DNA from: Helicobacter suis
GTDB taxonomy: Bacteria > Campylobacterota > Campylobacteria > Campylobacterales > Helicobacteraceae
Direction of reading: 5' to 3'
Length of the DNA: 64,000 nucleotides
Assembly: GCF_902196135.1 (NCBI RefSeq)
Contig: NZ_CABIKE010000001.1
Coordinates: forward strand, 124,001-188,000
Below the pieces are notes generated by a model. The model saw only the letters and a list, made by a program, of their open reading frames with translations. It was not told the DNA's origin and made no database searches. Numbering within the stretch: the stretch's first letter is position 1; every line of letters starts with the position of its first letter. Made by a program: the position numbers and the translations under genes. Of this stretch, positions 62,946 to 64,000 are shown in pieces.

Positions 62946-64000
62946 AACATACTAGCGCTTTCTAGCATAGATGGGTGGGTGTAGATCATATCCTTAAGAA
63001 TAGAAAAACTTAGGTTTTGATTAATGGCTAGACTAAAAAGGTTGATATACTCATAAGAAAGCGGGCAGTGCAAACTAGCCCCTAAAACCCGCCCCTTAGG
63101 GCTATCCTCAACCAGTACTTGTAAAAGCCCTGTTGTGTCTTCTAAGATTCTAGCCCCGGGAATACTAGCTGTTTGGAGGGTTTTAACCAGCACCGGTTGA
63201 TCTTGAACATCGCGCGCACGCAGGCCTACATGGCTATAAGGGGTTTCTATATAAAGGACTTCCGGTAAAACATTGCGGTTTAAAGTGGTGCGTTTTTTCT
63301 CTCCATAGAGATGATCAAAGACGATACGATAATCATCTAAGCTTACATAAGTGGTAAACATTTCCCCACCTTTGACATCACCAATCGCATAAATATTTCC
63401 CTCGCTATCTGCATTGGCCACTAAAAAGCTATTGGTTAAAATTTCTTGGTGCGCGCCTAATTTGATACCAGCCTTTTCTAGGTGTAAATCAATGGTATTT
63501 GGTTTGCGGCCTGTGGCTAATAAAATCGCATCGGCCTCTAGGCTACGCTCTTGTTTATTTGAGTCGTTATAAGAGACGCGATGGCCTTTGATCTCTTTAA
63601 CCTCTGCGCCTAAAATAATCTCTATTCCTTGTTGTGTGAGGGTTTTATAAATACTCTCTTGAAATACTTGATCTTCTTTGGGTAAAAAGACATCTCCTCG
63701 CACTAATACACTCACCCGCGTAGCCGTTTTATGGGCATGGTGTCCAAATGAGCTAAACATGCTAGCAAATTCTAAACCGATATAACCCCCACCCACCACC
63801 ACTAAATGGGCGGGTAAAGTGTTTAATTGCATTAAAGAAGTGCTGTCATAGACATTATTAGATTTGATAGAAATAGGGGGGTTAAGGGGGATAGAACCGG
63901 TATCAATAACAATATAGGCCGCGCTAATTTCTTGACAACTATCATCATAATAGACCATGAGGGTATGGTTGTCTTTAAACCCTGCATGCCCATCTATAAG
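62942..64000 (-). CDS. Pyridine nucleotide-disulfide oxidoreductase, 3' part
   Basis: 353 codons visible; the frame is open to the right edge, so the start and the redox-active region lie outside. Class I family: FAD/NAD-binding VVVGGGYIGLEFASMF near the first third, ATGRKPNT, NIYAIGDVKGG and the carboxyl-terminal dimerisation domain with IYTHPSMLE, which recalls RclA/YkgC-type proteins. The disulfide motif cannot be seen. Exact reaction unknown. Confidence 0.85.
   Translation of the reverse strand, partial: LIDGHAGFKDNHTLMVYYDDSCQEISAAYIVIDTGSIPLNPPISIKSNNVYDSTSLMQLNTLPAHLVVVGGGYIGLEFASMFSSFGHHAHKTATRVSVLVRGDVFLPKEDQVFQESIYKTLTQQGIEIILGAEVKEIKGHRVSYNDSNKQERSLEADAILLATGRKPNTIDLHLEKAGIKLGAHQEILTNSFLVANADSEGNIYAIGDVKGGEMFTTYVSLDDYRIVFDHLYGEKKRTTLNRNVLPEVLYIETPYSHVGLRARDVQDQPVLVKTLQTASIPGARILEDTTGLLQVLVEDSPKGRVLGASLHCPLSYEYINLFSLAINQNLSFSILKDMIYTHPSMLESASMF

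Overview
The window is chromosomal DNA from a gastric Helicobacter other than H. pylori, most likely of the H. felis / H. bizzozeronii / H. heilmannii group. The evidence is a full-length formamidase AmiF, a histidine-rich nickel protein of the Hpn type, Helicobacter outer-membrane proteins, and long stretches in the same gene order as H. pylori: HP0277-HP0280, HP0745-HP0754, HP0122-HP0127, HP0001-HP0006, HP1406-HP1407 and HP0920-HP0921. The species assignment is inference.

Layout. 1-2952: end of citrate synthase, then lipid A modification genes eptA (out of frame at a T9 tract) and lpxE. 3058-11377, minus strand: late acyltransferase, heptosyltransferase, Ppx/GppA, ferredoxin, folB, plsY, a lipoprotein, potassium uptake ktrAB and asparaginase. 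11434-20654, minus: flaG-fliD-fliS-fliT behind a recognisable sigma-28 promoter, and an M23/EnvC-like gene with ftsX, ftsE, trmB, an FN3 lipoprotein and rluD. 20692-22563: dapF and a PerM-type permease. 22564-25766: an accessory insertion with hairpin-rich non-coding DNA, two unknown genes (one of about 605 residues with a 105-residue internal duplication) and a decayed tnpB. 25767-33760: an esterase, a flavoprotein, a four-gene surface-glycan set with two related glycosyltransferases, and two divergent secreted proteins of unknown function. 33777-37658: amiF, ferritin pfr and feoB, with Fur-like operators. 37824-43696, minus: recA, ftsB-like, AMIN-like, pyrG, rluC-like, modC-like and aldolase-like genes in one close-packed run. 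43834-49899: small lipoprotein, thrS-infC-rpmI-rplT, a Hor-type outer-membrane protein, tRNA-Sec, bioB and yihY. 49877-53564: a small unknown gene, nusB-ribH-kdsA (minus) and pyrF-panC (plus). 53635-56020: a broken hicBA pair, then an outer-membrane protein gene whose promoter carries five 11-bp tandem repeats. 56076-64000: two tandem alcohol dehydrogenases, a DUF354 glycosyltransferase-like gene, the MTA/aminofutalosine nucleosidase, tRNA-Ser(GCU), hpn, a stand-alone ThiD2-like gene, a BI-1 family protein, gap and the end of a flavin oxidoreductase.

Themes. Envelope remodelling runs through the window: lipid A trimming and decoration, LPS core synthesis, glycosyltransferases and outer-membrane proteins. 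Two of these loci carry repeats that could switch expression: the T9 tract in eptA and the 11-bp array before the outer-membrane protein gene. Metal handling (FeoB, Pfr, Hpn) and ammonia-producing amidohydrolases (AmiF, asparaginase) fit life in gastric mucus. Points most worth following are the eptA tract, the tRNA-Sec gene, the short Hpn variant, the phased promoter repeats, and the unknown 605-residue protein in the insertion. No CRISPR array, rRNA or intact insertion sequence was seen.
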